A stretch of 64,000 bases of DNA, taken from positions 13,651,501-13,715,500 of the forward strand of contig CM064427.1 of assembly GCA_032690845.1 (NCBI GenBank). Reading direction: 5' to 3'. The stretch's first letter is position 1. Every line of letters begins with the position of its first letter. The notes below the pieces were generated by a model. The model was given only the letters and a program-made list of their open reading frames with translations. It was not told the origin of the DNA and made no database searches. Position numbers and translations under genes: made by a program. This stretch comes from Eleusine coracana subsp. coracana (taxonomy: Eukaryota; Streptophyta; Magnoliopsida; Poales; Poaceae). Shown one piece after another: positions 46,794-59,753 of the stretch.

Positions 46794-47727
46794 ATCTCCC
46801 ACTTGCACTAGAGACAATCACATAGGCAAGCGATGTTCCAACCCGTTAAGTGTGTGACCCATTAGGTTCACATGTACACAACAATGATGTGAAAACCATT
46901 TTTCAAATCATAAATCAATAGCGGCACCTAGCAGCACATACTGATTCTCGTGTACACATAAAGATCATATCGGCTGAACCTTTGACATACGCAGTCAGCG
47001 ATCCGTTTGCCTCATGATATCAGTCAAGCTTAAGGCGAGATACGTGCCATCCCTATAATAGCTCGACCATTCACTCGAACGTCTAGTGGATTTATCATGA
47101 CTAACTTTTAGTCATTATGATTAACTTTTAATCACATTGGCATGGCCATGCACTTCCAAATCCATCTAACTCGAGGGGCCCAGAGATATCTCTCCTGTTA
47201 TTAGGAGGGGCAAATTCCATCTTGACCGCTCACACCCCACGACATGTTTCATAGCATACCTGAAAATTACCTTTATAACTACCCAGTTATGGAATAGCGT
47301 TTAGTAATCCCTAAATATGCTATTACACATTCTGGGAATCAATGACAATCTCAGGTCTAAGGATCCCAAAGGTACATCATACAAGACAACAACTGATAGC
47401 ACAACAATAACATCTCAGCAAAGTCTATTAGTGGGTCAGTCCAACACTATGTTCTCCAACATGTGTCCACATTATTGATTTGATATCTCCATATCAATGA
47501 TCTGTGAAACATGATCATCAACCAATACATGTGCTAGTCCATAAATCATTATTGTCCAACACAATGATAAGGAACTAGGGATCATTTAGGATAATATTAT
47601 GAAAGAACAATGAGTTTCACAAACAAGTCACGCACTTGTCAATCAATGCAATAATTATTATCCATAGAACAGAATAACACTTTATTCAATCACACATAAA
47701 CATAGACATTACACAATCTCTTATACA

Positions 47728-50700
47728 TTAATCATGCAGATATCTAATACCTATGGATCTCATATGTGCCTCATGCTTGGGCAGAGAGAGAGGTTTTGTC
47801 AACGGATCAACGATGTTTGAGTCCGTGTGCACCTTGCATATCTTTACATCACCTCGAGCGACGATGTCTCGAATAAGGTGATAACACCGTAGTACGAGTT
47901 TGTTCTTTTGATGCGCTCTAAGCTCCTTGGCTTGCGCAATGGCACCACTATTATCACAATAGAGGTCCATTGGACTGGATGCACTAGGAACCACACCCAA
48001 CTCAGAAACAAATTTTCTGATCCAAACAGCTTTCTTTGCAGCTTCTGAAGCGGCAAGGTACTCAGCCTCCATTGTTGAGTCAGCAACCGTATCTTGCTTG
48101 GAACTCTTCCAGCTCACCGCGCCTCCATTGAGGCAAAACACATATCCAGATTGCGATCTCGAATCGTCTTTGTCGGTTTGGAAGCTAGCATCAGTGTAAC
48201 CATTTACAACGAGCTCTTCCTCACCTCCATAGACTAGGAACATACCCATAGTCCTTCTTAAGTACTTTAGGATATTCTTATTAGCTCCCTAATGAGCTTT
48301 TCCTGGATTTGACTGGTATCTGCTCACAACACTAAGAGCGTAGGCTACATCTGGGCGAGTACTTATCATGGCATACATGATGGACCCAACAGCCGAAGCA
48401 TATGGCAACGCCCTCATTTTCTCTTGCTCATCTGGTGTCGAGGGACACTGAGTCTTGCTAAGAGAAACCCCATGTGATATGGGCAAGAAACCTTTCTTGG
48501 AATCCTGCATATTGAACTGTTTCAATACCTTGTCAATGTACGTGTCCTGGCTTAATCCAATTAGCCTCTTTGATCTATCTCTATAGATCTTAATGCCCAA
48601 AATGTAAGCTGCCTCTCCTAAGTCCTTCATTAAGAAACTCTTTCTCAAAGAAGTCTTAACAGCTTCAAGCATTAGAATATCATTATCGATCAGCAATATG
48701 TCATCCACATAAAGGACCAGAAAGACAAGCGCGCTCCCACTAGCCCTTTTGTAAACACAAGGCTCTTCTTTGTTTTTAATGAAGCCAAACCCTTTGACTA
48801 CCTCATCAAAGCAAAGATTCCAACTCAGAGATGCTTGCTTTAGTCCATAAATGGACTTTTGAAGCTTGCATATCTTCCTAGCATTTTGTGGATCGTCAAA
48901 ACCTTCAGGCTGCATCATGTACACATCCTCACTTAGGTTTCCATTAAGGAAAGCCGTTTTGACATCCATTTGCCATATCTCATAATCATAAAATATGACA
49001 ATTGCTAGAAGGATCCGTATAGACTTTAGCATAGCGACGGGCGAGAAGGTCTCATCATAATCAACCCCTTGAATTTTCTTAAAACCTTTCGCCACCAATC
49101 GTGCCTTATAGATGTGAACATTTCCATCCATGTCTATCTTTTTCTTAAAAACCCATTTACACTCAATGGTTTTTACACCATCAGGCGGATCTATCAAGTT
49201 CCAAACTTGATTTTCTCTCATCGATTCTAATTCGGATCTCATGGCTCCAAGCCATTTCTCAGAGTCCAGTCCCATCATTGCTTCACTGTAAGCCTTAGGC
49301 TCATCATTGTCTAACAATAATATGTCTCGCTGCCCCGTGGTTAGGAGCGTGAACTTTTCAGGAGCGCAACGTGCCCTTTCTGACCTACGCGGGGCTGGTG
49401 TTTCAACAATTTGTTCATCCAATTATGGTATAGCGGAAGAAGAAACATTTTCTGGAGCTTCTTGAACTTCTTCAAGTTGCACCGCTCTCCCACTTACCCT
49501 TTTGGAGAGAAACTCTTTCTCTAGAAAAACACCATTACGAGCGATAAACACTTTGCCCTCTTCCTGGTTGTAGAAATAATAACCTTTGGTTTCCCTAGGG
49601 TATCCTACAAAGAAGCATTTATCGGACTTGGAAGAAAGCTTATCAGACGTCATACGTTTTACATAAGCCTCACATCCCCAAATCTTAAGAAAAGACAACC
49701 CGGGACGCTTCCCAGTCCATATCTCATATGGTGTCCTTTCCACGGATTTATATGGAACCCTATTAAGTGTGAAAGCGGCAGTTTCTAGAGCGTATCCCCA
49801 GAAGTACAATGGAAGATCACTTTGGCTCATCATAGACCTAACCATGTCTAACAAGGTTCGGTTCCTCCGTTCAGATACTCCATTCCATTACGGCGTTCCT
49901 GGCGGAGTCCATGGTGGAACAATTCCACATTGCTTTAGATGTTCACCAAATTAATGGCTCAAATATTCACCACCACAATCAGATCGTAGGAGTTTAATAG
50001 TCTTGCCTAATTGATTTTGTACTTCATTTTGAAATTCTTTGAACTTTTCAAAGGATTCCGACTTATGCCTCATTAAGTAGATGTAACCATATCTACTAAA
50101 GTCGTCGGTAAAAGTTATGAAGTACTGAAGACTACAAATGGCTGTGCAACTAATTGGTCCACATACATCCGTATGTACAAGTCCTAATACTTCACTCGCC
50201 CTCTCACTATTTCCTATGAAAGGCGACTTAGTCATTTTGCCAAGTAAACAAGACTCACATGTATCAATTGATTCAAAATCAAAATAACTTAGAAGACCAT
50301 CTGTATGGAGCTTCTTTATGCGCTTCTTATTTATATTACCTAAACGACAATGCCAAGTATACGTGGGATTCAAATCATTAGGCTTGAGCCTTTTCGCATC
50401 AATGTTATAAATAGGCTTATTCTCAAGATCTAAGTAATATAATCCATTCACCAATGGGCAATTGCCATAGAGAATATTATTCAAATAAATGGAACAACAC
50501 TTGTTCCTTATTATGACCTCATAACCATCATCTTCCTCCAAACACTTTGAAGAAATAATGTTTTTGCCTAAGGCAGGAATATAATAACAATTATTTAACT
50601 CCAAAACTAATCCTGATGGTAATGAAAGTGGATAAGTTCCAACGGCCAACGCAGCAACCTTTGCACCATTGCCGACGCGAGCATCCACCTTGCCCTTTGC

Positions 50701-51669
50701 ACATTTCCTTGCTTCTTTAAGCCCTTGCAACAATTTGCAAGTATGAATCATCGATCCGGTATCAAATACCCATGAATCATAAGGACATGTAGCAACATTA
50801 TTAATTTCAATAACATTGATACCTGAATTAGAAGTGTCTCCACCCTTCTTCTTCAGCTCTTCCAGATAAAGCTTGCAATTCCTCTTCCAATGACCGGGTT
50901 TCTTGCAGTGAAAACAAGGATCACTACCCGCCGGTTTAGGCTTAGGAGCTGCTGCAGGCTTAGGCTTAGTGCTAGAGATCTGATCTGTATCCTTAGCCTT
51001 AGTCTTGCGCTTTCGTTTCTTGCTATCCTTTTGAACCAAGTTAACTTGACTTGGACCAGATTTTTTGATGCTTGCCTCAGCTGTCTTAAGCATCCCATGC
51101 AACTCAGCCAATGTCTTCTCTAAGCTACTCATTTGAAAGTTCAAAATGAAAGGCTCATAGCTCGCAAGAAGCGACTGGAGAATCACATCTGTGGCCAAAT
51201 CAGGGTGTAGAGCAGCACCAAGTTTCTCTAGATTCTCAATGTAACCAATCATCTTGATCACATGAGGACTGACAGAACCGTTTTCAGCTAGCCTGCACGC
51301 AAACAAGGACTTTGAGATGTTATACCTCTCAGACCTTGCTTGGTTCTCAAACATGCCACGAAGTCCCTCAATCATATTGTGGGCATCCGCGTTCTCATAT
51401 TGCTTCTGAAGCTCAGAGGACATAGTGGCAAGCAAGAGACAGCTAACATCAACTGCATCATTGGTATGTTTTTCATACTCTCTTTTCTAAGTGGCAGTAG
51501 CATTTTCTGGCAGATCATCAGGATAGGGAAGCTCTAGAACATATTCCTTTTTCTCTTGCTTGAGAACAATTCTCAAGTTGCAATACCAATCAATAAAGTT
51601 TGTTCCACTAAGCTTTTTTTTTTCAAGAATTGAGCGCAAATTGAAAGTGTTACTAGCGGTTGGTGCCAT
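47728..51669 (-). pseudogene. Angela-like Copia gag-pol, single frame with five stop codons
   Basis: One frame runs from ATG 51669 to 47728 with no frameshift, broken by TAG 51487-51489, TAA 49951-49953, TAA 49888-49890, TAA 49423-49425 and TAG 48289-48291. Gag N-terminus: NFIDWYCNLRIVLKQEKKEY; zinc knuckle CFHCKKPGHWKRNC near 50880-50920. Protease: SWVFDTGSMIHTC near 50745-50780. GAG-pre-integrase: WHCRLGNINKKR and CESCLLGKM. Integrase: LVHTDVCGPIS, LLRSDCGGEY (DCG where DNG is usual) and NGVSERRNRTL. Reverse transcriptase: YVDD intact near 48695-48706. RNase H: STMEAEYLAASEAAKKAVW (48010-48065) and LYCDNSGAI. It resembles a full-length copy silenced by point mutation. Confidence 0.92.
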
Positions 51670-52982
51670 GATCTACAACAGAAAATATGCAAATATAAGC
51701 ACTATGTAAATATAAAACTCTTATAAACATTTTAACAAAAGTTCATTATTCCACTATATGCTTGGAACCGTTTTCCCTCAAAACGACATATAGTGGTTCA
51801 AGATCCATATTCAACTTAGATCCTAGTGAGCTTTGGCATCACCGCTAGAAATCTAGTGACATAGGTAAGCAACACTTTGCTAATCACATCCCTATGTGAC
51901 TCTTGTTTGTTGGGTGGCATCACATGCCCCGGCGCCAACACCATGCCCCAAAGCCCAAAACCGTTTTGATAGCTTTGTTAATTAAACCAATACTATGCAT
52001 GTAAATGTCTGACATTTATCCTAATAATTAAGATAGTTGAGGTACTCTACTTTGGCAGACCTACCATACAACGATCATAATTTTAATAGGTGCAGCTATT
52101 GGAAGGGCATATAATTTAATTTTTCTTGAGGGAACCTATTCTAGCATGTTAATCATATCTAATATAAATAACACATGAAAGAATAGGATGATAGGAACAT
52201 CATCACAGGCAATCATATTAACTGTGAAATAGTATGGCCCCTTTCAATTGGTGATCTCCATCTCCATTGTCATCGCCATGTCTCCCGTCCCTTCAACCAT
52301 CATGCTTGAGGCCTCCATGAACTAACACTTAGCTACTACAACTAATAGCTAGTAATAAATTACATGAGAATATCAAGCATCACAGGTCGACACGTAGGCC
52401 GTTATACAATAATATGACAGCCTTAACCCAGCTGTAATTAATCATGGCACGCAGGCCATGCAAATCACATGTATACATCACATGCATCTTTTGGGCCATA
52501 CTATTCACAACATTCTCTGTGAAAACAAGTTAGGCGAGAAGCGAATGCTAACATGTGGCCAAAAAGGGTTGTAATAATCTAGGCGTGTCCGTATGGCGGT
52601 CCGTACAGATCGTATCTATAAAATCGCAATGGAAATCCTATCAGGAAAATCATATTTGCCCGATTTTGAGTCATTCACAATGGCTTAGTTTTCCATTAGG
52701 TTTTCATGAGTAGACTGTGGTACATGATTATGATACTATTGGCTCCTCTACTGGCGCACGCAGTTAGTCCCGATGGTGATTCCAGCCGGTAGAGACATGT
52801 CGCACGGAGAAGGAACACAAATAAATCAATGATGCATGTATCGCTATCCACCCATTACCTTGTGAACCTCCCTATCATCATTGATCTAATCAATCCGAAA
52901 ACAAAAACATGTAATAGATCTCATCTAGTACATCAACATATCAACTATATGCACAAGATCTAGATCACAAACTACACAAGGT

Positions 52983-52995
52983 CGGCTCTGATACC
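52983..52995 (-). other. Primer-binding site, initiator tRNA-Met type
   Basis: The minus strand reads TGGTATCAGAGCC two bases inside the 5' LTR, the standard Copia primer site. Confidence 0.9.
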
Positions 52996-52997
52996 AC

Positions 52998-53507
52998 TGT
53001 TGGGGAACAGGTAGGCTACGATAGCATATAATAATTTCTACCGTTCAATCAGGAAACTTTACAAGAGAGGATCATGGATCATTACCACTAGTTCAATCAG
53101 ACGGAGCGGAAGCGAATGTTGGAGCAGCTCGATCCAACGTAGTCGCGCGTCGGTGTAGAGGAAGTAGTCGATCACATTAATCGTCTCCTTCTAGTCCTGC
53201 CGTCGGCACCGCAGCAATAGCAGCGCCTCCTCGCGGTATTCACACGTACGGGGTTGGAGCACCGTGTGCGGCGTGCTAGCACCGGCAACACGGTTAGGGT
53301 TTTGTGGGCAAGAAAGAGGAGCACGGCGGCTAGGGTTAAGAACTGGTGGAATCACCTGCGCCTTAAGCCCCTCCTCCACTTAAATAGACCCTTCTAATGG
53401 GCCTCGACTCGTTGGCCCATTAGTGAACTAATTCCTCACGGATCAATATCCGTATGACCCTCAGATACGGATCAAATCCGTATTGTCTCTTGGGCATATC
53501 TCCAACA
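52998..53507 (-). repeat. 5' LTR of the Angela-like Copia element
   Basis: TG...CA ends: plus-strand TGTTGGGGAACAGG to ATCTCCAACA. It is the direct repeat of 46285-46793. A short block around 53092-53100 (TTCAATCAG) replaces GACGCGCAG of the other LTR. Confidence 0.92.
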
Positions 53508-54769
53508 AGGGGCGTCCGTCATCAAGAGGCGCTCCGGGCTTTGGGGGGGGGGGTGTGACGCCTTGGGAGGCGCCCACCCCGTTTGGTGGCTCTTCGTTCG
53601 CCGTGGGCGCGTCGGACAGCGCCACGTGGCCGCTATCAATAGGCTGCGGGCCCAGCCTTGAATGCACCAAACCACGAGGCCAGGAGCCCGCCGGCCCTGG
53701 AGGTGATGGTGATCGGCGGCAGCGCCGCCTTCTCCCCTGTCCATCGTCTCCACCCGCCGAGGGCGGTGGGGGCGGGTCACCGTCTCCCGACGTAAGCTGT
53801 GGCCGGAGGAGCACATCCATCGGGTAGACCAGGCCACGCTGCACCGGCGATGGGTCCGCGGTCGCCACTACTGCTGGCTCTGGAATGAACAAGTCGACGT
53901 CGTCGGGAACGAGATCACGGCGACTGCACCAGGCCGACATACAAAAGGACGTCAGATCGACCCTGGCTGCCGTTTCTGGGTGTAGTGAGTGAACCCAGCA
54001 AGAGCCATTGAGAAGTTGTTGAGCAGTGGAAATCTCCCAGGCATGAGCTGGAATGCCACGGAGCTCAACTTCAACGGACTAAGGCAAGATAGCACCTTCA
54101 GCATGAGCCAGCCTTGTCCATCTTTTGAACATCAGACTGAAATCCGGACCATGCCACGACTGGCCATTGTTGAACACCATGTCCGCCGCTCTCTGGTCCG
54201 GGAGGACCAGAAGGTAGTCCTCCGGGGCGGCTACAGCTAGAATCATGTCGTCAGCTTCAACCTGGAAAGCCTCTGCAATGCCATATTGAATTTGATTAGT
54301 TGTAACTGCTGCCCTATTGCCAATCACCATAACGAACAGGGCTCAACGGAGATCAGCCTCCGCGCGAGCAATGCTTGCTGTCCGATCAATGATGCACATC
54401 TGCCTGGGCAATGGAGGCGGCGATCTTGGTGGCGTTGCTTCCGCCGCATCAGCAGTTTGCCCGGCCCCTTCAGAGTCGGACGGTGCAGATTCCACAATCC
54501 TCGAGTTCCCGCCGTCGCCGTGGAGGCCGCGTGCTGGGCATGGCTAGTCATCTTGGCCACTGGTCTCCACTGCAGCATTGGGAACCATGGCCGGGGGGGG
54601 GGGGGGGGGGGGGTTTGAAGGCGCTCCGGCTTTCCGGCCTTCAATCTTCTTGGGGTAGGCAGAGGGGTGGCGCCCCGGCTTCAGGGGGCAGTCGAGGAGG
54701 CGGTGCCCTGGCTCGTGACAGCGGAAACACCGTGTGCGGCGACGACATGCTGCGGCAACATGCGATTGG

Positions 54770-55103
54770 TGTTAGTGTCAGGTAGCTAATGTCCGCCTCG
54801 CCGGCGTGTCACCGGAGACGAGAGCGAAGCCCAATTGCGCACTATTCTGTTTGAAAGAACTCAGATGTTTTGTGCGGCTAACTAACCGCTTTTTCACTCT
54901 ATTTCCTTGATTAAGTAAAAGGATACATGCCGGGTTTCACTCCACGGCCACGACGCTCGCCATGATCTGCCTATGGCGTTCATGCCGCACGACTCGCTAT
55001 GACTACTCCAACTCCCGTGCAAACAGGGCACACGTCGAGTCGTTACAGATTGAAACTGAATAACAAAACGAGCTGAATGAAACTAGCTAAGAATTATTCA
55101 ACA
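54770..55103 (-). repeat. 3' LTR of the compact Copia element
   Basis: It is the direct repeat of 59424-59753, bounded by ATTGG on the left and by the polypurine tract on the right. Confidence 0.9.
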
Positions 55104-55195
55104 TTCTCCCCCTAATTCTGGCTTGATTCATTCTAGCTTGATGATGCCAATCCTCTCACGAAGTTCCTGTAGTTTAATTCGTCCGAGAGACTTGG

Positions 55196-58100
55196 TCAAA
55201 ATATCAGCCAACTGATCTTGTGTTCCCACATGATCAAGACTGATCTCCCTGTTCTCCACACATGAATATAATGAAACTTCGGTTTTATGTGCTTACTCTT
55301 GTCATGAAGAACATGATTCTTGTAAAGTGCAATGGTTGACATGTTGTCCATTCTTATCTGGGGCGCTTCAGACTTCATCCCCATGACACAGTCCACTAGC
55401 CGCTTAAGCCATACTGCTTGACAAGCTGCTGCCGCCCCTGCAATGTACGCTGCCTCACAAGATGACATTGCCACTACCTTCTGCTTGTGTGATTGCCAGG
55501 TTATCAGTTTGTCTCCAAGAAAGAAGATCACTCCAGAAGTGCTCTTACTATCATCAACATCTCCCCCCATATCACTGTCACTGTAACCAAACAATTTGAG
55601 CTTTGTGTTTCCCTTGCAGTATCTCAGCCCGAAGTTCACTGTCCCAGCAACATACCTTAACAGGTGTTTTACCGCCGCCATGTGTTCCTGGGTTGGTGAT
55701 TCCATAAACCTGCTGAGATAACCAACTGTGAATGCCAGATCAGGCCGGGTATGCATCAAGTAGCGCAGACTCCCAATCAGACTGCGATAGTGGGTTGGAT
55801 CCACTGCCTCTGCCTTGCTCTGCTTTGACAGTTTCAGTCGAACCTCCATTGGTGTCTGACATGGATTACAATTCTGCATCCCTGCCTTCTCCAACAATTT
55901 TCGTGCATACCCAGCTTGTGACAGCACAATTTCTCCTCTTCCCTGCTTCACTTCTATTCCCAGATAGAAGGAAAGAGCACCCAGATCACTCATGCGGAAC
56001 AGGCTCTTCATTTCGCATTTGAACAACTGAATCACCTCCACCTTCTCTCCAGTGATGATGAGATCATCCACATAAATCCCAACAATTATCCTGGATGCCC
56101 CTGTACCTCGTGTGTACAAACCATGATCACAATCACTCCGGTGAAAACCAAGTTGCTTGAGGCTTGCGTCGAGCTATGCATTCCATGCTCTCGGCGCTTG
56201 CTTCAGACCGTATAACGCCTTGTGCAGCCTCAAGATCTCTCCCTCATGTCTAGCTGTGACAAATCCAGGTGGCTGCTCTACATAGACCTCCTCCACCAGA
56301 TTTCCATTGAGAAAGGCTGTTTTAACATCCATGTGGTGAACAGGCCAACCCTGGTGTGCTGCAACAGCAATAATCACCCTGACTGACTCCATCCTAGCTA
56401 CCGGAGCAAACACTTCCTCATAATCAATTCCTCGATGTTGCACATAGCCCTTGGCAACCAGATGCGCCTTGTGCTTCTGAATTTTTCCAATCTCGTCCGT
56501 TTCAATTTGAACACCCACTTCAAACCTATGGCGCGCTGTCCAGCAGGAAGCTGTACCAGCAACCATGTACCATTGTGCTCGATCGACTCCATTTCATCAA
56601 GCATTGCCTGCTTCCACTCCTTGATCTTCATGGCTTCTTGGGCTGACACAGGCTCATCATCGAGAGCAAGCATCAGCTCCTCAATCACATGTCGATCTGC
56701 CAAGCCAGGTGGTGTTTCTGTACCAATCAGCTCACTGCCCTGGCGAAACTGGAGCGGAGCGTCGTCGTGATTAGCGTCAAGGTCCGGGATCACCTCCAGA
56801 TGTGGCTCTAGCTCGCCGGGCGCCGCCAGCGTAACTGGCGGTGTGCAAGGCTCAGACCCGCACGTGGGCATTGCCGCGCTCCTCGGTTTGCGGGGTCCTG
56901 GTGATGCATCCACATTCGCGTGTGGCGTGTTCAGCATCACGGTGTCTTAGAACACCGGGAACGTGTAGTGCTCGACGCAGAATGGCTTGGAGTCGTCTTC
57001 AGGCCCCACACTCTTGTCCGACCCCAGTCCCACTCACGTTCCTCCTCGAACACCACATCTCGTGAGACATGGACACGGTGAGTGGCTGGGTTGTAGAGGC
57101 AATACGCCTTTGATCCTGGTTCATACCCAACAAACACCATGGGAACGCTTCTGTTGTTGAGTTTGGCCAGATGTTTGCCCGCAACTTTGACATGCTCCAT
57201 ACAACCAAATGTGCGAAGAAAATGAACAGCAGGTTTACGGCCATGCCATACCTCATAAGGCATTTTCCCCTCGACGCTTTGTGTGGGCTAGCGATTCAGC
57301 ACAAACACTGCCGTCGTTACAGCCTCCCCCCAAAACCAGCCTGGCATCGATTTGGCCTTCATCATGCTTTGTGCAATTCCCATCATCGTTTGGTTTCGCC
57401 GCTCCACCACTCCATTTTGTTGAGGGGTGTATGGAGCAGTGAGATGCCGATGAACTCCTTGCTCCGTGCAGTGATCCATGAACGCGCATGACATGAACTA
57501 GCCACCACGGTTCGTTCGCAGCGTGCCCAGATTCTCCCCCGTCTCCCCTTCAGTTGCAACTTGAACACCATGATCACTGCTGCAGCTTGATCCTTGCTCT
57601 CCAGAAGAGTGAGCCACATGAAGCAGCTCATATCATCAACGAGAAGAAGAAACATTTTCTTACCACTGGGCGTCGCCGGTGTCACCGGCCCACACAAATC
57701 ACCGTGCACCAGCTCCAGTCGACGCTCGACACGATACTTGGCTTCACTTGGGAATGCCAGCCTCCACTATTTCCCAGCTAGGCAACTATCACATACTTGA
57801 TGCACCTGATCAATCTTTGGCAACCCCAACAGCATTTCTTCTTGTGACAGTTTTCTGAGCCCGCGAAAATTTAGATGACCATACCTGGCGTGCCAGTGCC
57901 AGGATTCAGTGTTCATTTGCGCCGTCAAGCAAACTGGCCCCCCAACATCGGCCTAAAGAACGTATAGACGATTCTCAGCACGCTTCGCTCGAATCAGCAA
58001 CCGTCCTCCTTTCTCCCAAACACGAAGAACCCCATCTTCTATCAGATCTTGAACCTTGCTTCATCGAGTTGCCCCAAACTAACGATGTTGGCAGTGAGTC

Positions 58101-59335
58101 GGGGTATGTAATACACCCCGGTGAGCCGCCGGTGTTCCCCATTTTTGCAGACGAGAAGCAACAGACCATGACCCTCAATTGAGACCATAGAGCAATCTCT
58201 AAATCTGACAATGCCATGAATTTTCTCATCAAGCTCAGAGAAAGCTTACCTTACCCCGGTCATGTGGTTGGTTGCCCCTGTGTTGAGGATCCAGCGCGTG
58301 GCATCCCCCTCATTGCCGTTTCTGAGCTGGACAAAGAACTTGTCTTCCCTTATGTGTACTTGTCGATCAGTCACCAATGGTGGTGCTGGATCCATTGTGA
58401 TCGGGTCGAGTGAGCTCTCAGCGGACGCCAGCAGCAGTCCCTGCTCTGTTTCTTCGTCTGGCTCGGCTGCCGCCAGGTGAGCCTGCTCATCATTCTTCTT
58501 CTTCCGGCATTTGCGGGCCCAATGACCGGTTTTCAGGCAGTACCAGATCCCCTTCCTCGTCCGCTGCTGCATCGCCTTCCATGTCCGCGTGTAGTATTCT
58601 TCCTTGGACCGCCACTTCCTCCGGCTCCTCTGCCGCCGGCCCGATCATCAGAGTCTCGGCGTTGACTCCCACTCTTGCTCGGTCATGTACAGATTCCCTT
58701 CGTCCTGCATTGTCCCCGGTGCCTCTTCGAATGCCTCCTTGGCCTCCTTCAACCACCCCATGAGATCAACGACTGACATGATTCAGATGTCGAGGAGAGT
58801 CTTGATCGCAATTACGATTTTCTTGAATCAGGGCGGAAGACTGCATAGAATCTTCGCCACCACCTCGGCGTGCGTCACCTCATCTCCCAGCGTGGTGAGG
58901 TGCGCTGCCATCCCATCAAAGTGCAGTGCAGTCCTCCACAGTCTCGCACTCACCGAAAGTGGCAAGATCGAACTTGCGACGCAGCAGCTGCGCCGTCGAT
59001 TTCTTCACCTGGTCATCGCTGATCCTCATTGTCGCAATTGCATCCCAGGCTTCCTTGGGTGTTTCCTTCTTCGCAATGCTCAGCACCATCTCCGGTGGCA
59101 CCGCACTGCAAAGCACGTCCAATGCTAGCATCTCCTTCTGTTCATCAGCGACGTCCTTCTTGATCGCGCCCCAGAGCGATCTCGCCTTGAGCTTCATCTT
59201 CATCAAGAGTGCCCAGTCGGAATAGTTGGTTCTGGTGAGGACGGGGTAACTAATCCTGCCATTCACCTCATGAACTATCCGCTGGGTTGTGGCGCAGCCG
59301 CTCCCGCCGGCGTTCTTATTCCTGTCGTCGCTCAT
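55196..59335 (-). pseudogene. Compact Copia gag-pol, multiple frameshifts
   Basis: Gag starts at ATG 59333-59335 (MSDDRNKNAGG) and includes RTNYSDWALLMKMKL and LLRRKFDLATF. A CCHC-like WYCLKTGHWARKC near 58510-58550 has lost its first Cys. Protease reads WILNTGATNHMTG near 58262-58300, with Asn in place of the catalytic Asp. Integrase: HGDLCGPVTP near 57690, PYTPQQNGVVERRNQTM near 57410. Reverse transcriptase: MDVKTAFLNGNLVEEVYVEQPPG (about 56270-56335) and YVDD intact near 56065. RNase H: SSCEAAYIAG near 55450, where EAEY is usual, and RMDNMSTIALY. Stops or frameshifts occur near 58910, 58490, 58240, 57970, 57490, 57260, 56940, 56400 and 56170. Order and motifs identify Copia; the copy is inactive. 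Confidence 0.88.
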
Positions 59336-59408
59336 CAGCGCGTATTCGATCGCGCGGTCACAATTCCAATGGTGATACCTCGCCGTGATCGAGTCCCGGC
59401 CCGCAAAC

Positions 59409-59421
59409 GGCTCTGATGCCA
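59409..59421 (-). other. Primer-binding site of the compact Copia element
   Basis: The minus strand reads TGGCATCAGAGCC next to the 5' LTR, a one-base variant of the initiator tRNA-Met complement. Confidence 0.8.
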
Positions 59422-59423
59422 CT

Positions 59424-59753
59424 TGTTAGTGTCAGGTAGGTAATGTCCGCCTCACCGGCGTGTCACCGGAGACAAGAGCGAAGCCCTATTGCGCACTATT
59501 CTGTTCGAAAGAACTCAGATGTTTTGTGCGGCTAACTAACCGCTTTTTCAGACTCTATTTCCTTGATTAAGTAAAAGGTTACATGCCAGGTTGCACTCCA
59601 CGGCCACGACGCTCGCCATGATCCACCTATGGCGTTCATGCTGCACGACTCGCTACGACTACTCCAACTCCCGTGCGAACAGGGCACACGTCGAGTCATT
59701 AGAAACTGAATAACAAAATGAGCTGAATGAAACTAGCTAAGAATTATTCAACA
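59424..59753 (-). repeat. 5' LTR of the compact Copia element
   Basis: It begins TGTTAGTGTC and ends ATTCAACA (plus strand), followed by ATTGG. Its partner is 54770-55103. Confidence 0.9.

Larger units (their letters stand above)
46285..53507 (-). mobile_element. Angela/BARE-like Ty1/copia retrotransposon, 7.2 kb
   Basis: LTRs of 509 and 510 bp are flanked by AGGGG at 46280-46284 and 53508-53512. The element reads on the minus strand: 5' LTR at the right, primer site, about 1.3-kb leader (51670-52982), one gag-pol frame, about 0.93-kb trailer (46794-47727), 3' LTR. LTR start TGTTGGAGATATGCCC is of the type seen in Angela/BARE relatives. LTRs differ by roughly 5-6% by eye. Leader and trailer show no further genes. 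It lies in ORF1 of the LINE. Confidence 0.92.
54770..59753 (-). mobile_element. Compact Ty1/copia retrotransposon, 5.0 kb
   Basis: LTRs of 334 and 330 bp (plus-strand TGTTAGTGTCAGG to TTATTCAACA) are flanked by ATTGG at 54765-54769 and 59754-59758. Minus-strand order is 5' LTR, primer site, gag, protease, integrase, reverse transcriptase, RNase H, polypurine tract (AGGGGGAGAA at 55104-55113), 3' LTR. By hand count the LTRs differ by about 15 substitutions and two small indels. It inserted in the first zinc knuckle of LINE ORF1. Short LTRs and 5-kb size suggest a Tork/Ale-like lineage, not resolved. Confidence 0.92.

Noticed and set aside
53472..53837. Overlapping minus- and plus-strand frames rich in Arg, Pro and His
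   Set aside because: Alternate frames of the Pro-rich part of LINE ORF1.
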